A DNA stretch of 64,000 nucleotides from Massilia sp. PDC64. Its GTDB lineage: Bacteria > Pseudomonadota > Gammaproteobacteria > Burkholderiales > Burkholderiaceae_D. The first letter of the stretch is position 1. The number at the start of each line of letters is the position of its first letter. Below are positions 62,354 to 64,000 of the stretch, in pieces. The notes beneath the pieces were generated by a model. The model was not told where the DNA came from. It did no database searches and was given only the letters and a program-made list of their open reading frames with translations. The stretch covers positions 124,001-188,000 of the forward strand of contig NZ_FMZS01000004.1 of NCBI RefSeq assembly GCF_900101265.1, given 5' to 3'. Made by a program: the position numbers and the translations under genes.

Positions 62354-63337
62354 ATGCTCGCCGAACCGCGCCCCGATGCCCCGTTCTACGTCGTCCTGAA
62401 TGCCGGCTCCGGCCGGGCCGATACCGACCTGCGCTGTGCCACCATCCGCGATGTGCTGGGCGCGGCCGGACGCGCCTGCGAACTGGAGGTCGTGCACGAT
62501 GCGGACCGTCTCGAGGACGCGGCCCGCGTCATGGCCGGGCGGGCGGCACGCCACGGCGCCATCCTCGTCGCGGCCGGCGGCGACGGTACGCTCAACACGG
62601 TCGCGCATGCGGCCGTCGTGCACGGCTGCGTGTTCGGTGTGCTGCCCCAGGGAACCTTCAATTATTTCGGCCGTACGCACGGCATCCCGGAAGACCTGGC
62701 CGATGCCGTGCACGCGTTGCTGCATGCGCGCGTACGGCCCGTGCAGATCGGCCGCCTGAACGACCGCATCTTCCTCGTGAACGCGAGCGTCGGCATGTAC
62801 CCGCACCTGCTGGAAGAGCGCGAGCACGACAAGCGCCAGTACGGCCGCTCGCGCGTCGTCGCCCTGCTGTCCGCCGTCAAGACGGCACTGCGCGGCTACC
62901 GCAGCCTGCGCATCACGCTCGAACTGGATGGCCAGACACGGCACCTGCGCACCCCCACGCTCTTTGTCGGCAATAACCGCCTGCAGATGGAACAGGTGGG
63001 CATGCACCCGCTCGACCATGCGCTGGAGGAGGGGCGGCTGGTGGCGATCGCGCCCCGACCCGTCGGCCGGTTGCGGATGCTGGGCCTGATCGTGCGCGGC
63101 GCGCTCGGGCGGCTGGGCGAGGCGGAAGACGTGGAGGCATTCGCGTTCCGCCGGATGACGGTGCGTGCGCCGCTGCTGTCCGCGCGGCGCCGGCTCAAGA
63201 CGGCGACGGATGGGGAAGTGTGCCGGATGGCGTTGCCGCTGCGGTTCGAGGCGCTGGAGGGGAGGCTGTTGCTGCTGGTGCCGCCCGACCAGGCCGACGA
63301 GGAGACGGCGGCGGACGCCGCTGCTGCCGCGCGCTAG
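62354..63337 (+). CDS. Diacylglycerol kinase-family (DagK catalytic domain) lipid kinase
   Basis: 327 residues. Nucleotide site [19 protein letters not shown], preceded by [17 protein letters not shown], and later [25 protein letters not shown], all typical of the YegS/DagK family of lipid kinases. The C-terminus is alanine-rich and acidic. ATG 62354 has GGAG 10 bases upstream; a TTG at 62318 opens the frame. Convergent with the EAL gene through a shared CTAG. Confidence 0.88.
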   Translation: MLAEPRPDAPFYVVLNAGSGRADTDLRCATIRDVLGAAGRACELEVVHDADRLEDAARVMAGRAARHGAILVAAGGDGTLNTVAHAAVVHGCVFGVLPQGTFNYFGRTHGIPEDLADAVHALLHARVRPVQIGRLNDRIFLVNASVGMYPHLLEEREHDKRQYGRSRVVALLSAVKTALRGYRSLRITLELDGQTRHLRTPTLFVGNNRLQMEQVGMHPLDHALEEGRLVAIAPRPVGRLRMLGLIVRGALGRLGEAEDVEAFAFRRMTVRAPLLSARRRLKTATDGEVCRMALPLRFEALEGRLLLLVPPDQADEETAADAAAAAR

Positions 63338-64000
63338 TCTTCGGTGGCGGCGAGCAGCCAGGCTTCGAGGGCGTCCAGCGGCATCGGCCGCGCCATCAGG
63401 TAGCCCTGCACCTCGTCGCAGTCGGCGGCGCGCAGGAAGTCCAGCACCTCGGCCGTTTCGACGCCTTCCGCCACGACGGACAGTTTCAGTGCGTGGGCCA
63501 TGTCGACGAATGCCTTGACGAAGTCGAAGGCGCTGATGCGGCCATCCTCCTGCAGCACGAACGAGCGGTCCAGCTTGAGCACGTCGATGTGGAAGCGGCG
63601 CAGGTAGGCGAGGCCGGAGTATCCCGTGCCGAAGTCGTCGACGGCCAGTTTCACGCCCAGCGCGCGCAGCTCGTCCAGCATGGCGGCCGTGCGCGGGATG
63701 TCCTCGATCAGGGCGCTCTCCGTCAATTCCACTTCGAGGCAATCGGCGGGCAGGCCCGTGTCCGCCAGCGCGGTGCGCACTTCGTCGACGAAGCCCGGCT
63801 GCGCGAGCTGGCGCGCGGACACGTTCACGGAGACGCGGATCGTGCGGCCGTGGCGGTCGATCAGGCGGCGCGTCTGGCGGCATGCCTCGTTCAGCACCCA
63901 GCGGCCGATGGGCAGGATCAGGCCCGTCTCTTCGGCGATGCCGATGAATTCACCCGGCGAGACGCGCCCGAGATCGGCGCTGTTCCAGCGGATCAGCGCC
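63334..64000 (-). CDS. EAL-domain cyclic di-GMP phosphodiesterase (5' part outside window)
   Basis: Only the C-terminal 221 codons are present; the frame runs off the window end. At the edge, ALIRW of the EAL signature is visible, followed by [80 protein letters not shown] and QGYLMARPM. The metal and catalytic residues in this part are intact, so it is probably an active phosphodiesterase. N-terminal domains (perhaps PAS or GGDEF) lie outside. Confidence 0.93.
   Translation of the reverse strand, partial: ALIRWNSADLGRVSPGEFIGIAEETGLILPIGRWVLNEACRQTRRLIDRHGRTIRVSVNVSARQLAQPGFVDEVRTALADTGLPADCLEVELTESALIEDIPRTAAMLDELRALGVKLAVDDFGTGYSGLAYLRRFHIDVLKLDRSFVLQEDGRISAFDFVKAFVDMAHALKLSVVAEGVETAEVLDFLRAADCDEVQGYLMARPMPLDALEAWLLAATED

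Noticed and set aside
1..64000. Mobile elements, CRISPR, tRNA or rRNA genes
   Set aside because: No transposase or integrase motifs, regularly spaced repeats, tRNA cloverleaf or rRNA sequence were seen on reading.

Overview
The window is one contiguous piece of chromosome from a high-G+C betaproteobacterium. It is most likely Oxalobacteraceae, of the Massilia/Telluria/Duganella type. The signs are a PEP-CTERM protein beside a PrsT-type TPR lipoprotein, MSHA-like minor pilins with a DUF6701 protein, a complete malonate decarboxylase locus, and paralog-rich signalling families. I see no rRNA, tRNA, CRISPR array, transposase, integrase or phage gene. About 60 protein genes fill nearly everything, and no gap exceeds 300 bases unless the 53-codon gene at 33969 is wrong.

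Layout. 1-5 kb: end of a hybrid histidine kinase, a sugar-porter MFS carrier and a secreted alpha/beta hydrolase. 4.5-12.8 kb: the minus-strand operon mdcA-B-C-D-E-madL-madM-mdcG-mdcH with the divergent LysR gene mdcR, which imports malonate, decarboxylates it and builds the enzyme's prosthetic group. 12.8-22.4 kb: a CBS protein, an epimerase with a divergent LysR regulator, two NarL-type two-component pairs, a metallo-beta-lactamase-fold enzyme and Dps. 22.5-26.9 kb: a PEP-CTERM protein divergent from PrsT. 27-32 kb: an FAD monooxygenase, and metE divergent from metR. 32-34 kb: a PP2C-like phosphatase, an NTF2-fold protein, and a noncoding stretch rich in hairpins. 34-40 kb: a DUF817 protein and an orphan set of four MSHA-type minor pilins with DUF6701. 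40-47 kb: TetR, a TonB-dependent receptor, an ECF41 sigma factor, a GGDEF protein and a KfrA-like protein. 47-53.7 kb: Lrp and a divergent DMT exporter, a GH92 enzyme, a class A beta-lactamase with GNAT, a hemerythrin-like protein and a flavodoxin-fold oxidoreductase. 53.8-58.4 kb: a coupled three-gene envelope operon (TPR/YaiO barrel, LtaS-like membrane enzyme, secreted TIM-barrel-like protein). 58.4-64 kb: two UspA proteins below a perfect FNR/ANR-type box, a MaoC-like protein, an orphan LivK-type binding protein, TetR, a diacylglycerol-kinase-like protein and a partial EAL protein.

Two patterns run across the window. First, all 15 tail-to-tail gene pairs lie within 7 bases of each other or overlap, by up to 32 bases, and four share a CTAA or CTAG stop overlap. 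Second, several short divergent regions hold clear inverted repeats (metE/metR, lrp/DMT, msh/tetR, upstream of a kinase operon, GH92/bla). In mdcA, dps and metE an upstream sequence is complementary to the ribosome binding site.
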